64,000 nucleotides of DNA from Cryptomeria japonica (taxonomy: Eukaryota; Streptophyta; Pinopsida; Cupressales; Cupressaceae), in contig NC_081406.1 of NCBI RefSeq assembly GCF_030272615.1, forward strand, positions 169,167,861 through 169,231,860. Direction: 5' to 3'. The notes under the pieces are model-generated. The model saw nothing but the letters and a program-made list of their open reading frames with translations, was not told the origin of the DNA and did not search any database. The position numbers and the translations under genes are program-made. This document shows positions 1 through 11,297 of this stretch, one piece after another (the first letter of the stretch is position 1; each line of letters opens with the position of its first letter).

Positions 1-1791
1 ATTAAGAGGGAATCCACTGAACCTGTAGTAGATGATGATCTAATTGAACCTTTGGATCCTATTGATGGGCCTAGAGATATTATTGTGAGTCGAAAGAGAC
101 CTCTTTGGGCAAGAAACACTATGCAGGAGGCAAAACAGTTTGCAGCTCCTAGAGGCACATTCAAAGAAAGTAAAAGACCACATAGGTTCTTTATCTATGT
201 TGCATTGATGTGTAATCTTATTGAGACTGAACCTTCCAGTGTTGAGGAAGCCTCAAAACAACAAGTATGGAAAGATGCAATGGATGAAGAGTATCAATCC
301 ATTATCAAGAATGATGTGTGGGATATTGTTCTTAGACCTAAGGGGAAGTTCGTTGTATCTTCCAAGTGGTTGTACAAGATTAAGCATGCAACTGATGGAA
401 GCATTGAGAAGTACAAGGCTAAATTCGTGGCTCGGGGTTTCTCTCAAAAAGAGGGAATAGACTATGAAGAACCTTTTTCTCCTGTTGTTCGCTATACTTC
501 TATCAGGACCATCATTGCCATTACAACAGCTAAGGGGTGGAAGCTACATCAGATGGATGTAAAGACAACTTTTCTTAATGGTGTGATTGAGGAAGAAGTC
601 TACATTGAACAACCTGAGGGTTTCATGGTTCATGGGAAAGAGTCTCATGTATGCAAATTGAAGAAAGCATTATATGGCCTTAAGCAGGCTCTTCGTGCAT
701 GGTATGAAAGAATTGACAAATACTTAGTGGGCTTGGGTTTCTACAAGAATGATGTTGATCTGAATCTTTACTTCAAAGTATTCAATGGTGAAATGTTGAT
801 CTTGGTACTATATGTTGATGACCTATTTGTTACTGGGGAAGATCGTCTCATCCTTAGATGCAAGAAGGAGTTGACTTCAAAATTTGAGATGAAGGACCTA
901 GGACTCATGCATTTCTTTCTTGGTTTGGAAGTATGGCAGAGGCCTAATGAGATTATCCCGAGTGAAGGAAAATACACCATTAACATCTTAAAGAGATTTG
1001 GAATGTTAGATTGCAAGTCTATGTCTACACTGATGGAAACTAACTTGAAGAAATTGAGGGAAGCTACATCTAGTTCAGATCTTGTGGATCCTATTATGTA
1101 CAGGTTGTTGATTGGATCTTTGATGTATCTAGTCAACACCAAACTAGATATTTGCTATGCAATGAGTGCACTTAGTCAATTCATGTGTGAACCAAGACAG
1201 ATACATTTAGTTGCAGCCAAGCATATCTTGAGATACTTGCGTGGCACAATTGGATATGGCTTGAAATATTCTTCCAGTGTGGACCTAAATCTAGAAGGCT
1301 ATTCTGATTCTGATTGGGCAGGGAGTGTTACTGATCGAAAGAGCACCTCTGTTTGTTGCTTTAGTTTGGGATCTGCTATGATTTCTTGGTGTAGCAGTAA
1401 GCAGTCTTCAGTGGTGCTGAGCACCGCAGAGGCAGGATACATTGTAGCATATGTGGCAACTCGCAATGTGGTGTGGCTTTAGAAACTCCTTGCAGGATTG
1501 TTTGGACAATCATTGGAGCCTACCACTATTCATTGTGATAACCAAAGTTGTGTGAATCTTTTAGTGAATCCAATGTTCCATGATAGAACTAAGCATGTTG
1601 AGATCCAGTACCACTACATCAGAGATATGGTACAAAGGAATGTTGTATAGTTCAAATACATTTGTACTACGTAGAATACAACTGACATTCTCACCAAGCC
1701 TCTTGCCAAAGTGAAGCTTGTGCATTTTCGAGACAAGCTTGGAGTTGTGGAGAATAAAGCCCTTGCTAAGAGCGAGTTTCATCATCAGTGA
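1..1791 (+). pseudogene. Copia (Ty1) pol fragment: reverse transcriptase and RNase H
   Basis: The frame is open from base 1 and keeps one phase to a TGA at 1789-1791. It covers the reverse transcriptase, which copies element RNA into DNA, and RNase H, which removes the RNA strand. Visible Copia landmarks are an SKWLYKIK block near 360, QMDVKTTFLNG near 550, the catalytic YVDD at 811-822, and the RNase H stretch SDSDWAGS near 1305 followed by TKHVEIQYHYIRDM near 1590 and the terminal DILTKPLAK. Three in-frame stops (TAG 1480-1482, 1648-1650 and 1672-1674) break the RNase H, so the copy is dead. Integrase, protease, gag and the 5' LTR lie upstream of the window. No frameshift is seen. The lineage looks Tork/Tnt1-like, which is an inference from motif wording. 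Confidence 0.93.
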
Positions 1792-2473
1792 TTTATTGAG
1801 ATGTATTATATAATGCATTCTTCTCTGTGAGAGAAGTTTGAGGTGCAAGCCCTTGTTAATGCATTCTTCTCTATGAGAGAAGTTTGAGGTGTAAGCCCTT
1901 GTTCCACCCTCTGTGAGTAGATATGGTGGATCCACCCTCTGGGAGTAGCCACAGGTGCCTCCAAAGGATAAATATGTCCATCCTTTGGCAATTTGAAACC
2001 AACAAACAAAGAACTTCATCAAACTAAGGGAAAAAGAGCTTTAACTCCCTTCACTCTCTTCTTCATGATTGCACTTGATCTTTACTTCATCTTATCAACT
2101 CAAACTTCACAGGAGACCCTTGACAACACTCTAGCCTAACAATTCACCCTTTGACTGATATCCTTCGCTCATCTGGACTCAAACTTTCAAGACTTTCTTT
2201 ACAAAATATACATTCTTCGACTCTGTATGGCAAGGTCCTGCTAAAATTCACATCAGGATTCTAGGCATAGAACTATGACTTCCCCTACTTTTAGGCCAAA
2301 CTTGGCCCAAAAACGAACCCTAGAGACAATCATGAGGCAGGCTCCTCGAAGGAAACCCTAATTTACCTAACCTAGGCAACCACTGACTCACTCAAAACAC
2401 CCGAGAAGAGAGAAAAGGCAAGCAAAGAGAAAGGTAGACCAAAAAAAGGAAGGGTCCCCATTTTAATGGGGCG
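1792..2473. other. 3' flank of the Copia pol, LTR not resolved
   Basis: No gene is seen. The stretch should contain the 3' untranslated region and 3' LTR of the Copia copy, but its partner LTR is outside the window and no clean polypurine tract followed by TG could be fixed. It contains the short tandem duplication listed separately and a variant pair of a 'ccaccctctg' motif near 1904 and 1933. Confidence 0.4.
1811..1902. repeat. 46 bp tandem duplication
   Basis: Two adjacent 46 bp units (1811-1856 and 1857-1902) differ at two positions, both transitions. Each begins taatgcattc and ends aagcccttgt. Confidence 0.9.
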
Positions 2474-3430
2474 ATGTGTGAGATGGTCACAATTGTAAGG
2501 AGGACCAAAAAGGACAAGCGAGATAAATATGAATTGAAAAAAGCAATAGAATTGCTTACTAGTTGTTTAAAATCATTGGTTGACCCATCTGTACAACCTG
2601 CCAATTCATCTGAGAAATCCTTTGATCCAAATTCAGAGGGCAGGGAAAGAAATCGTAAGCAAAGTACAAAAGAAAAGCCATTTTGGTAGAACTACTCAAG
2701 AATGGATTAAAGACTTGAAAGCTAAGGGGGCCCTTTCGTTGAGAAGTTGAGAAGAGTATCTAATAATTTGCTTGTAGCAAGGAATGGTGTCAATACAGAA
2801 ATAGCCAATGCAAAGCAAGAAGAGGCTACATGGTTACAGACAGAAAAAGAACTCAAAGAAATTATTGACATAGGTATGGATAAAGTTGCAGGAGAAAATA
2901 TTGTTCTTGATGCTAATGATACCAAATGCATATTGTGGAACGAAAGTATCAAGTAGAAAAACACCTTCCTCAAACAAAATATCAAGGAACAAAACAAGTT
3001 GTTCAGGGAATGCAATTGAATACAGGCAGATATTATACAAGAATTCAAAGATGTTGGTTGTCAACTTAAAAAGAATGATAATATAGGAGACGCCACTATG
3101 GATGAATTGAAAAGTAAATTCCAAAACACAATTGATGCATACTCAGGCGAAAAGGCTTTTAACAAAGACAACTTGAAAAAGCTGGCAAGAATAGATTAAA
3201 CGTTATCCTGGTATGATGGCCATCCAACAATTTTATTTTATTTTTGCTAGAATTGATGTTGTGCGTGCAAACAACGCCCTATGGAAACTCAAAACCTAGA
3301 ATGTGCACATTCCCCAGCATGAAGGAATCCCTGTCGTGACACGAACTCTTAGGGACTACAAGGCTTGGGTGACAGCACAATAGAAAGCTCAGGCGAATGG
3401 AGCCAGCATGGACCAACATTAACAGCCACC
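2474..3430 (+). pseudogene. Decayed coiled-coil ORF of unknown function
   Basis: One reading phase runs from the ATG at 2474 to about 3200 with several stops (the first at 2687-2689, others near 2955 and 3018). It then continues in another phase with a protein-like stretch (RYPGMMAIQQFYFIFARIDV) to about 3420. The translated text is rich in Lys, Glu, Gln and Asn with heptad-like Leu/Ile spacing, so a coiled coil is likely. The tail is rich in Gln and Pro. I do not recognise the family. It could be a gag-like or ORF1-like protein of a dead mobile element, since no reverse transcriptase follows it. The coherent protein-like text across stops shows that it was once coding. Confidence 0.4.
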
Positions 3431-4228
3431 TCAACCTTAGTCATCTTTTGTTATATTATAAAGTTTTAATAATTTGTTAAGTTGTAAATGTATTTAAACC
3501 TTTATTTAAATGATTTTTTTTAAAGAATCAGTTTAAAAGACTTTTGGACAGTTACTTTTGGAGACATTATAAATATGTAATTGAAGGACTATTGAAGGGT
3601 CTGAAATTTTGATCCTCGTTGCATTGTACTGCAAGAGTGAGACGCGATCATAAAGGATCAATAAATTTTGCTGGTTTTCTTAAAAAAAATCTTTGCTTAT
3701 GTGCATTGAAATTGGATGTTTGCTTTAACTTTTTTATTTGAGTCTATGAATTTAATCAATATTTGAATATCATTTTTCTTTGTGAATGTTGGTCTTCATA
3801 TAAGTAACATCCATCTTCTTTTGAGATTCAATAAATTCTAAAATCTGAAATTATTCATTCATTCATTGGTAAATCAATCTATGTATTGGGATGCTGGTGG
3901 ATTTTCTTTCCCAAAATCTTGAGTTTCATTAACCTATGCATTTGAAGTTAATATTTCTAAAAGTTTGTTTTTGAAGTTAATATTTCTAAAAGTTTGTTTC
4001 AGATTCATTGATCGCATTTACATGTGCAAATGTTAGTTTGCCTTTACTACTTTTTGGTTAAAAGTATACCCCTCTTTCAATATTAGAAAAAAAAAACAAG
4101 ATTTTATCATATGTGGGAGTTGTACCATAATTAAAATTTAGAGGGACTTACCAAATTGATATCTTTTTATGATGGTATTTGATCTACTTTGCATCAACTT
4201 TGTATGATGTTCAATTACACTTCAAAGA
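3431..4228. other. AT-rich non-coding stretch
   Basis: No ORF with family resemblance is seen. It holds one perfect 29 bp tandem duplication, listed separately. Confidence 0.6.
3942..3999. repeat. Perfect 29 bp tandem duplication
   Basis: Units 3942-3970 and 3971-3999 are identical and each starts ttgaagttaa. Perfect identity implies a recent local duplication compared with the decayed surroundings. Confidence 0.95.
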
Positions 4229-4507
4229 TTGCTATCGATTGGAGAGTACCATGAAGAGTTAAGGAAGAATTGTGTTGGATATATCCTTCCTATTGAGGAG
4301 GCTAGGGGCACTACAAATGGGTCTCAAGGAGTTCACATTAATATCCGAGCTGCACAACATAAGCTTGGTGGAGTACCTTCAAATCTGGACATCTATGCAA
4401 AGGATCATCAGCAAGGAATAAGAGGAGACAGTGATGATAGTACATTCCCATCATGTTCCAGAGGAAACAATCCCCAAGACCATCATGAACTTAATTTCCA
4501 GCCTTAG
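4229..4507 (+). CDS. Unrecognised 92-codon ORF, doubtful
   Basis: An ATG-to-TAG ORF of 92 codons with mixed polar composition, including several Gly, Asn and His, and no membrane segment or signal peptide. I recognise no domain. It lies in an AT-rich stretch where open frames of this size are less common than short ones, and this is the only support for it being real. It may equally be a chance ORF or an exon or transposon remnant. No ribosomal or splice signal decides the start. Confidence 0.15.
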   Translation: MLSIGEYHEELRKNCVGYILPIEEARGTTNGSQGVHINIRAAQHKLGGVPSNLDIYAKDHQQGIRGDSDDSTFPSCSRGNNPQDHHELNFQP

Positions 4508-7397
4508 TGCTGCTGCCATCAATATTTTCAGACACCAATTTTTTTTATTTGCAATCATGCGAGTGTTTTCAAGCATAAAATGGAATAATTTTTAGTTTGA
4601 TGTTGCTAATAAAGTATTTTCAATCATTGCATGGTTGTTCTCAGCCTCTACATTGCTGATATTGCTGACTTCTACAAGGGATTTTCAGTATTGCAGCTGT
4701 TGTACCTTGTTCCTGTTGCAGATTTTGATGATTTCAGGCCTTCAAGTGCTGCTACCAACAATGTACAGCTGTATGTTCACAGATCTTGAGAAAATTTCCT
4801 TGCTTGGTGTTGTTTGTTAGAGGTTTCAGCCATTGGGGCTACTCAGGACAATTATCCCAGCCACCATACTGCTGATTGGGATGAGATTTCAAGTGATTTG
4901 ATGAAAGTGGGTTTTGTTCCTTTCCTAATCCTATTCAGGATTGGAAGGAAACATTCAAAGATGTCATCACAGATTTTTCGAAGGTTTGTATTTATAATAT
5001 TATGAATAATGCACATTTCTTGGTGATTGTCTTTCAAATAGCCAAATTGTTTGCTAAACAAGTAATTAAGTTACAAGGGAGGCATAACAATGTTGCGGAT
5101 GATGCATATAGAAGATGTTGGGGCACTTGTTGGCAAAAATTATTTCACTTAATAGAAGACACGGGATCCAAACTTTGGATATTACATCATGATTTATAGC
5201 ATGGACAAGGTCTTGTTTGATCATCCCAATCCATAATTGCTTGAAGGAAAACAATTATGGGAATGACAGATTGTCATATCCCCTTTTCAGAAATAGAGCC
5301 ATGGAGAAGACGTCTAGCCTGTCACCATTTCCTCTAAGATAAAGGATAAAACAAGAGAAACAATGTATATAGTATCATTTTAATTGGGACCAATAATTTC
5401 TAATTTAAGGAGCAGCTTAATAATAATATTATTAAAATAAAAAGTGTTTAAACACTAATATTAAATAAATGTATTTTAAATTTTTCAATATTTAAATAAA
5501 ATAGAAGAAAGAGTATTTTTTTTCATACTCATGGGAATCGTACGCATGGGCTCATTTGGAGCACTACAAATGGAGGGTGCTTGGTTTCATTTGAGGATCT
5601 CATATCTTGTCATCATTTTGCCATTCATTCTCCAAAATTTGAACTTGGTGTTCAATTTGCATCCGAGGATGAAAATCCTCTTGAATTTTCACTACGGGAT
5701 TTGGAGATGAAAAACCTCATTTACTTTGGGGCAATTCCATCTAGAAGTTGCATGTGAAATGATTTTATTCATTTTTAGATTCGGGGCACTGGCTTTTGCA
5801 AGCAAACCTTGGTGTTTGTCATTTGAAGAGCTTCACTACAGATTTTCATAATTAAGTGTTAGTTCCATCATTGCTAGATCTTGAGTACCACCCTTTTGGA
5901 GGAGTTGCCATCAACTTCTATCATCGTTTGAGGGTTTTTGGACATAATTTGTGAGCCACCCACTATTATTTGTTTGTATGCCAACCATACAAGGAGATTA
6001 TTTGCTCATTGTGGTCATCACTATTACTGCTCCCACCTATTTAGGGCTCCTGCCATCATTGGTGGGGGTTCCCAAGAGATTTTTCAGCATCATTAATAGT
6101 TGCAACCAACATTTATCATCAATATTTCAGTGCACCAGTTTTAAGAGGACAATTCAACATCATTTGAGGCAATTTACATACAAGAAATTATTGCCATTTG
6201 CAAACATATTATGAGGTGTCATTGAAATTTTGGGTGGGCAACAGCCTTGTCAACGATCTTTGGCTACTGTGCAGCCTTGCTTTGGCATATCCCAGCCGCT
6301 TTTTGACTTCCAAACACTGTCGCAGCCCTTCCTTTCAACTGTTTTACAGCAGCTCAACACTCTGTACAAGGGTGTTTATCAGACAAGCAGTGGTCATACA
6401 AATCTGAAAATCAATCATTAATGGGTAGATCTGCTAACCATACAGCTACATTAAATTTGTAACTAGAAATAAATCATTTCCAAATCTGAATTTCTAATTT
6501 CTATGCATGATATCAATCTATTTAATTGATTCACCTAAATCAAACAAATTTGAGTTTCAAATGGATGTTGGTTACTTGATTTGAATCTAAGTGTATTTAA
6601 TACCCCAGAGTTTCTTGTTGATTATTTGCATTTTGAGGTTTCAATATATTCATTTCCAGCCATCTCATCATTTATTCAATGTATATGAGCATAAACTATT
6701 TAAATCTAAACATCATTGTTTTCAAAATATTTCATATTATATGTTCATCAGTCATAATCATCTAGTGCATATGTGGTAATTTGATATCTTCAAGTTGAAT
6801 CGGCTGTATTTGCTGCATTTGAAGTTGCATGCTAATCCCTCTCAAATTACAAACTCACTTTGTGATCCTTCAAAAATCTAAGATTTCATCATGAAGGACT
6901 TCTTCATGCAGCCATTCAAATGAAAACAAAATAACTAGTTCTAACCCTAATGCCGAACATCCTTCTTGGTGCCACCAAATATCCAATTTCCAAGACTCCT
7001 CTAGCCATATTGTTCATGCTACTCTAAGCGAATTATGAAAATACATGGGGGCATAACTCTCCCAAAAGGAGACACTCGCCAACATTTCAATCTGCTGATT
7101 GGAAACCTACAAGCTCTTAAAGAAAACCAAAAGACCATCTCCATTTTTTTGTCCAAGCAATAAAAAAGCATTTCTATACTTAGGTTTTATTATCAAACCT
7201 AACTAAATTGCATGGAAGCCATAGCGAAGATACTTGATCTCGATTCAAAATCCATTAGGCCTCCAATAGCTCAGCATAGTTTAAGCAACAAGAGACTTCA
7301 CGTTATTGGTGTGAAAAGGGTGTTTTCCCTAACTAGTTCTTCACTTAGGTCATGTTTTAAAAAAATATTTATTTTGGTTTGCTGATTTACTCTCAAG

Positions 7398-7577
7398 AAG
7401 GAATTTTGTTGCTATGATTCCTAACCATTGTAGCAAAAATAGAAAGAAAAACATGATAAATCATGATTTCTTGATACTTGCCCATGTGAGCAATTTGAAA
7501 AGGAATTTTTCTGCTATGGTTTCTACCAATTGTAGCAAAAACAGAAAAAACCACAATAAATCATGATTTCTTGCAAC
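7398..7577. repeat. Imperfect direct repeat, about 78 bp, 100 bp apart
   Basis: The blocks near 7398-7477 and 7499-7577 share an order of motifs: aaggaattttt, then gctatggtt or a variant, then tgtagcaaaaa, then aaatcatgatttcttg. Each contains the palindrome aaatcatgattt. Differences are scattered, so the duplication is old. Confidence 0.7.
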
Positions 7578-7935
7578 TCAATGCTATGGGGTTTTTTTAT
7601 CACAAAATAGTTCACCATAATTTAGGTTTATCATTTTCCTAGTTTTTTCCTAAGTTCTTGCAATTTTGTACCAGATTTTATCACTCGAAATTGCATCTTC
7701 CATTTAATGCCCAATTTATTCCATTTTTTTGGGGGTTTTTTCTCCTTTTTTGACTGGCATTTTTTTCTTTTTTCCCAATACAGCCCTGTCCTTATTTTTT
7801 CCATTTTTCTACGAATCTAACCCTAACTTGGCTTTTTTCTCATCAAATCACAATTTATTGAAATAATCTGTCTTCTAGTTTGTCGATTTATTCCTGATAA
7901 CAAGTTTTTCTCATATGTTATAAACTTATAAACAA

Positions 7936-7989
7936 TATCATATGGTAGTTACCATAACTAAATATCATATGGTAGTTACCATAACTAAA
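7936..7989. repeat. Perfect 27 bp tandem duplication with hairpin potential
   Basis: Units 7936-7962 and 7963-7989 are identical. Each holds atggta and taccat separated by two bases, which could form a 6 bp stem. Confidence 0.95.
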
Positions 7990-8265
7990 CAATGTGTGCA
8001 AACAAGGAAAATGATAAAAAGAGATAAAGATTGTGAATGTAATTTTTTGAAGAAGCAACTCACATTAAAAATGTATAAAAACTAGTTTAGCTTTAATTTG
8101 TTGAATTATTCATATAAACAATTAATGCATCTTCTCTACAGATTAGTTGACACAACACATAAAGACTGCCTAAGATGAAGATGGCATTTCCTAATCAACA
8201 AACACAATATTATTACTAAACACCAGAAAAAATATGAAATGAAATGTTTATTTTGAGCTACATAC

Positions 8266-9535
8266 AAGGCTGTGTTGCATTTCATATTCTTCCCATGGCA
8301 CAGCTCCAGCCCCATACCAAGCTCCACTATCTGCAGCTCCTTGAACCTGAGAGATACAATAAACAAGTACATTCAAAAGTATATACTACATGTGATATTT
8401 ACACAGATAATCACATTTAGCATATCTAAGCTCATGAATATTACGAGTCAAAAGGAAAAAAAACCAACCCAGTTTATGCTGCAACCACAACCATAAGTGG
8501 CTCATCAATACCCCATTTTGAGATTGTCCTACCTCCCACCACATGCTCCATCTAAATAGACACCAAACATCGTCATTGATTCGAAACAATTGAAATAATT
8601 GCTTGAATTCATGAATATATGAGGATGTAGAAAAGAAAATTCTAAGCATCTTTAGATGTTATTCCTATAATTAGTTCAAAAACTATTTCGAAGATTGTTT
8701 AAACTCTACAAAATATTGTATCAGAATGGAAGGATAAAAGGACAAAATTGACACCTATTACAATTGTTCCTACATTTGAAACTCAACGAACTCTCATCAG
8801 AATTCGCAAGCTCTGTCTGAAGTTCGTCAACTTCAAAAGTCATTGAAGTCATATTTTTCTCCATAGACTGAATCTCTACTCGAATTGCTCAATATGTTCC
8901 TTCCCATATTTATAACAGTTCTGTAGATATACAATCAACGTCAACATTCAAAATCCGCATAATAGCTTTCAGAGGCCTTACAATTTAATTTAGGAGGTCT
9001 TTCCTTGTACAGAGTGTAGATCGTGCTAATAGAGACTAGAAGCAACTTCTACAGCTACTAATATATATAGTACCGAAATACCATCGCTACCTGGCCCATT
9101 GTAAAACCTGGCGTAAGCTTTCTCTTTGTTCTCAAAGCATACCCCTGCAGCATATCTGCCCATGGTTTTGCCAAATCTTGAGTAAGACCTTTGATCTGGG
9201 TTGTCAAATTTTGTCTTAACCAACATTTGCTCTGCAAAATGCAAATCATCTTAGATCTTCATTGATTTGTCATACTACTGGACTACTCCCTAAGATGATG
9301 CTCTTTAGCAACCAACAAGTTTGTAGATGCATAATTAAAATATTGCATTTTCTGCAATTTATCAGCCAGTTCCTGCCTCAAAGTCACATGGTTAGCATCA
9401 AGCCACCAATTCTTTATATGCAGTCCCTAAATCTTTCGATGGTTTACAAGTTTCTCCTCAACCAATGCTGGGTGGGGAGGCAGAGGTCCTGGACCCATGG
9501 TGACCAGCAGTAAAGGCCTTGGGCATCCAGCCAAA
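8266..9535 (-). pseudogene. FLX-like coiled-coil protein pseudogene, introns retained
   Basis: Read on the minus strand, five pieces occur in the order of FLX/FLX-like proteins, which act in the FRIGIDA-linked control of flowering in angiosperms. They are: GPGPLPPHPALVEEKL near 9440-9500, followed by HVTLRQELA near 9380; LTTQIKGLTQDLA near 9160-9200; SMEKNMTSM and ELQTELAN near 8790-8870; a Gly-rich piece near 8495-8550; and an 81 bp exon at 8266-8346 (GAADSGAWYGAG ending EEYEMQHSL). The last exon is flanked by a clean acceptor (tatctctcag) and donor (gtatgt), and the 9.2 kb piece follows a ttttgcag acceptor. In-frame stops (after HRKI near 9450, near 8840 and in the Gly-rich piece) and a weakened donor near 9130 show decay. 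No start exon is visible. The family name rests on recognised sequence wording, not a search. Confidence 0.62.
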
Positions 9536-9746
9536 AAAAGAATATATACAGAATTTCAAATAGTATGACAATATGGCAAAAAAAATATATAAGCAGAATT
9601 TAAAATAGCAAAAAGAATCAACCGGCCAATGTACAAGCAATACATTGTAACTAAAATTAAATGGGTAATCACCAGAGGAGTCATTTTGACTAGCCAACTG
9701 AAACACATCAGACTAACTTCTAGTTAATGGAAAAATCAAGACGGAA

Positions 9747-10201
9747 CACAAGGATTTCTATTTTATAGTGCGTAATGTAAAATAGCTAAATCACAAATTC
9801 AAATGCTTAAAATGTTTCAGGAAAAAGAATTTTCACTAAATTGGGAAAGCTTGAACCCTACCATATTGAAAGCCTATCAATGAAACTGAATGCTACAGAC
9901 GAGCATTTCTATTTTATAGTGCATAATGCAAAATAGCTAAATCACACGTTCAAATGTCCAAAATGTTTCGAGGAAAAAGAATTTTCACTAAATTGAGAAA
10001 GCTTAAACCCTACCACATTGACAGCCTATCAATGAAACTGAATGCTACAGACGAGAATTTCTATTTTATCCTGCATATTGTAAAATAACTAAATCACACG
10101 TTCAAATGCCCAAAATGTTTCAGAGAAAAGAATTTTCACTAAATTGAGAAAGCTTGAACCCTAACATATTGAAAGCCTCTCAATGAAATTGAATGCTACA
10201 G
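9747..10201. repeat. Three tandem copies of a 151-152 bp unit
   Basis: Units at about 9747-9898, 9899-10050 and 10051-10201 each run from a block containing atttctattttat to one ending gaatgctacag. They differ by scattered substitutions and one or two single-base indels. The array lies just upstream of the FLX-like pseudogene (relative to its minus strand). No coding content is apparent. Confidence 0.92.
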
Positions 10202-10436
10202 AATGTTGCAGACTCCAAATAAAGGGGTTTGATTGCAGCATTTGAGCCAAATAAAGAAGCAAAAGTAGCCTTAGGAATTAATATCTCAATTCCATTCATC
10301 CCAACTGAGTCAAATTATAGTCGTTTCCTTTCAAACTTACTTTGCCTTTTTTTGGGTTTATCTATATATATTTAATTATCAGTGTATTTATATAATTATT
10401 TTTAAATATATTTCTATGTCGTGATTCAATCTTTCT

Positions 10437-10570
10437 TTTAATTTTAGGTTGAGTCTCTTTCTATTTAATTATCATATTTATCTACATAACAATTTTTCAT
10501 ATTTATTGTATTTATTTATCATAATATCATAGGTTGAGTCTCTTTCTACTTAAATATCATATTTAATTCT
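10437..10570. repeat. Short direct repeats next to the LINE fragment
   Basis: The motif aggttgagtctctttcta with a following tatcatattta occurs near 10447 and again near 10531. A diverged relative (attcaacctttcttttag with gattgagtcc) lies beyond the LINE at about 11868-11930. The two sides may belong to one older repeat split by the LINE fragment, which is an inference. Confidence 0.45.
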
Positions 10571-11297
10571 CAGTCCCTTATGGGAAATTAGTCTCTCAAG
10601 CCTCATATGGGAGTTATGGAAAGAGCGAAATAGGAGAAGTTTTGACAATAAAGTCAGGAAGGTAGAGTTAGTTATCAATTCTATTGAAAGCTTCATAGTT
10701 GAGAATATTAATTGCAAACTGGTTTTTAATCCCAATTCCAACAAGGAATTTACAGACTGGGATGGCAAGATCAGATTTAAATGGAATGGCATTAAAATTC
10801 CACCTTTTACTGGTAAGAAGGCGGAAGAAAGAAGCACTGTTGTTTGGTCTCCACCAAAAATAGGTTGGTTAAAACTCAATTTTGATGGTGCATCAAAAAG
10901 CAATCCAGGTCCATCTGGCATAGGTTGCGTTATTAGGGATCACATTGGATCTTTTATAGGCAAATTAGTTATTCATGTCCCCCAGAATACTAATAATGTG
11001 GCAGAATTCAAAGCCCTTCTTATGGGTCTTGTTGAGTGTTCCAAGAGAGGCATTAGGGACATTGAAATTGAAGGTGATTCAGCCATAGTGATTAATGTGA
11101 TCAGATCTAAGAGCACTCCTAATTGGCGTCTAAAGGATTTATTGGAAAAGATTCTATCAATATTGGTTGAATTTGATAACTATTTAGTTAGACATATTTA
11201 TAGAGAAGCCAATTCGGAGGCAGATTTGCTTTCCAAGCTAGCAGCAAAAGGGTCTGAATTAAGATGGTGGGTGAATGAATCTAGTCTAATATCATAA
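10554..11297 (+). CDS. 3' end of a plant L1-type LINE ORF2, RNase H domain
   Basis: After a TAA at 10551-10553 the frame stays open for 247 codons to the TAA at 11295-11297. The first part (IWELWKERNRRSF near 10600) is the usual linker between reverse transcriptase and RNase H in plant L1-like elements. The RNase H follows with its four acidic sites visible: Asp in LNFDGASKSNPGPSG (near 10880), Glu in NNVAEFKALLMGL (near 11000), Asp in EIEGDSAIV (near 11070) and Asp in REANSEADLLSKL (near 11220). It would degrade RNA in RNA-DNA hybrids. Endonuclease and reverse transcriptase are missing upstream, so this is a 5'-truncated copy, or less likely a retained RNase H gene. No poly(A) tail was found after the stop, and no in-frame ATG lies near the open start. 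Confidence 0.82.
   Translation: MSYLILSPLWEISLSSLIWELWKERNRRSFDNKVRKVELVINSIESFIVENINCKLVFNPNSNKEFTDWDGKIRFKWNGIKIPPFTGKKAEERSTVVWSPPKIGWLKLNFDGASKSNPGPSGIGCVIRDHIGSFIGKLVIHVPQNTNNVAEFKALLMGLVECSKRGIRDIEIEGDSAIVINVIRSKSTPNWRLKDLLEKILSILVEFDNYLVRHIYREANSEADLLSKLAAKGSELRWWVNESSLIS

Larger units (their letters stand above)
4508..8265. other. Non-coding, AT-rich, probably old degraded repeats
   Basis: No reading frame here resembles a known family. Homopolymer-rich and low-complexity parts occur near 5450-5520 and 7700-7830. Two local direct repeats are listed separately. I could not define element ends. Confidence 0.5.

Noticed and set aside
3542-3700. Possible polyadenylated end of a pararetrovirus-like or host transcript
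   Set aside because: Only an A-run and a loose upstream signal are visible; no coat, movement or RT motif nearby supports such a call.
9026-9244. Minus-strand 72-codon ORF reading CFENKEKAYARFYNGPG
   Set aside because: The neighbouring phase of the same DNA (LTTQIKGLTQDLA) fits an FLX-like exon with a splice acceptor, so this ORF is mostly a wrong-phase reading, perhaps overlapping the next exon after a shift.
9747-10201. Possible CRISPR array
   Set aside because: Units are 152 bp and directly adjacent with no unique spacers; an ordinary tandem repeat in plant DNA.
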